DNA from: Alistipes sp.
Lineage (GTDB): Bacteria; Bacteroidota; Bacteroidia; Bacteroidales; Rikenellaceae
DNA length: 64,000 nt
Assembly: GCA_017437045.1 (NCBI GenBank)
Contig: JAFSBY010000002.1
Coordinates: forward strand, 1 to 64,000
Direction of reading: 5' to 3'
The stretch's first letter is position 1. Each line of letters starts with the position of its first letter. Shown piece by piece: positions 63,448-64,000 of this stretch. Below the pieces are notes generated by a model that had not been told where the DNA came from, did no database searches, and worked only from the letters and a program-made list of their open reading frames with translations. The position numbers were made by a program, and so were the translations under genes.

Positions 63448-64000
63448 TTAATTATTCTTAAAAATATCCCAATTTAATTTGATATCCTTTCCGACTTGAT
63501 AGTTAAAGTTTTTGATAAACTTAACTGCGATGTCATTATAGTATTTTGAGTCAGTTTTCATAAAATTACTTACGCTTGTTACAGATCCGTCCTCAAAAGC
63601 CTTTTTATACGTATCGGTAACAATGTCGATTATGTCATATACAATTTGTCCAAGTTTGGTTTCTATGTCATCGGCCTTATAACCAGACAAAATAGATCCA
63701 AAGTTGAGGTCTATGTTTGCTAAAGTTCTAGGATTGTCTAAAATCTCTTGCTCTGTAATGGTTTCATTAACTAACATAGAGCATAATCCCATCAATGCAA
63801 ATAGTGTTTGTTTGCCATTCTTTAGAATAGTCAACTGATCGGGAGTGAGCCTGCTTGTCTTAAATTTAGACTCTATATCTCTATATCGATCATTGAGATC
63901 TATTAGATCCAATACAAATTGTTTCTTCTCTGGGTCTTTTTGATATTCTTCTTGATATATTTGCTTATATATATTTTGATTTTCAAATAGTGCTTTCTTT
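63448..64000 (-). CDS. Unknown AT-rich gene, 5' end outside window
   Basis: The frame stays open to the window edge, so the start is not seen and at least 183 residues are encoded. The visible part is hydrophilic and helical: DLIDLNDRYRDIESKFKTSR, LTILKNGKQTLFALMGLCSM, then YKADDIETKLGQIVYDIIDI and NYQVGKDIKLNWDIFKNN at the end. I recognise no family. The base composition is clearly AT-richer than the chromosome, as expected for a recently acquired accessory gene next to a tRNA. Confidence 0.6.
   Translation of the reverse strand, partial: KKALFENQNIYKQIYQEEYQKDPEKKQFVLDLIDLNDRYRDIESKFKTSRLTPDQLTILKNGKQTLFALMGLCSMLVNETITEQEILDNPRTLANIDLNFGSILSGYKADDIETKLGQIVYDIIDIVTDTYKKAFEDGSVTSVSNFMKTDSKYYNDIAVKFIKNFNYQVGKDIKLNWDIFKNN

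Overview
The window looks like a chromosomal segment of a gut-type Bacteroidales, most plausibly Alistipes or a close relative. This placement is an inference. It rests on protein content (DUF4861, DUF4919, DUF5106, DUF4377, a TIGR04133-type radical SAM/lipoprotein pair, EtfBA with acyl-CoA dehydrogenase, pectin enzymes), a moderately high GC coding background, and promoters with the Bacteroidetes -7 box TAnnTTTG (usually TATCTTTG) about 20 bp downstream of a TTG -33 element. Intergenic regions are unusually rich in hairpins and AT-rich repeats.

Layout. 1-900: a partial dispersed repeat, a 178-bp tandem repeat and a 131-bp imperfect palindrome. 900-4470: dnaG, smpB, tsaB. 4480-22030: a pectin/galacturonate locus with the complete isomerase route from galacturonate to pyruvate and glyceraldehyde 3-phosphate (uxaC, uxaB, uxaA, kdgK, eda), a hexuronate MFS transporter, and secreted enzymes (pectinesterase, GH43, GH106 rhamnosidase, GH105, GH28, DUF4861), but no SusC/SusD pair, no regulator and no polysaccharide lyase. 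22050-33200: a MATE exporter, an rRNA pseudouridine synthase, a 700-bp repeat-rich gap, a clostripain-like peptidase, dapA, ligA and purA. 33230-36870: etfB-etfA-acyl-CoA dehydrogenase. 36930-42770: an AraC regulator, a phosphoesterase, an amino-acid antiporter, a DUF5106 lipoprotein and rubrerythrin. 42770-45080: an AT-rich lipoprotein cassette between two 230-bp direct repeats, inserted in a short host tandem array. 45080-53420: small membrane proteins, PPi-type phosphofructokinase, fructokinase, a glycosyltransferase, then a lipoprotein/radical-SAM/DsbD-like operon. 53500-62640: tRNA-Ser, tRNA-Pro, a methyltransferase, an S1-domain protein, uvrA, a Na/Pi cotransporter, a nitroreductase, an outer-membrane protein and tRNA-Gly. 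62640-64000: an accessory segment beyond tRNA-Gly with a truncated AlkD-like gene and an AT-rich gene running off the end.

Most interesting observations. (1) A structured element of about 120 bp occurs three times, each time starting at a stop codon. Core loops are conserved, while both the inner and outer stems differ between copies yet remain complementary, so they covary. (2) The radical SAM/lipoprotein pair is followed by a DsbD-like protein in one apparent operon. (3) The lipoprotein cassette carries direct repeats, a 7-bp target-duplication-like AATTTTT and an attenuator-like leader. A third, inverted repeat copy at position 1 could support a 43-kb inversion.
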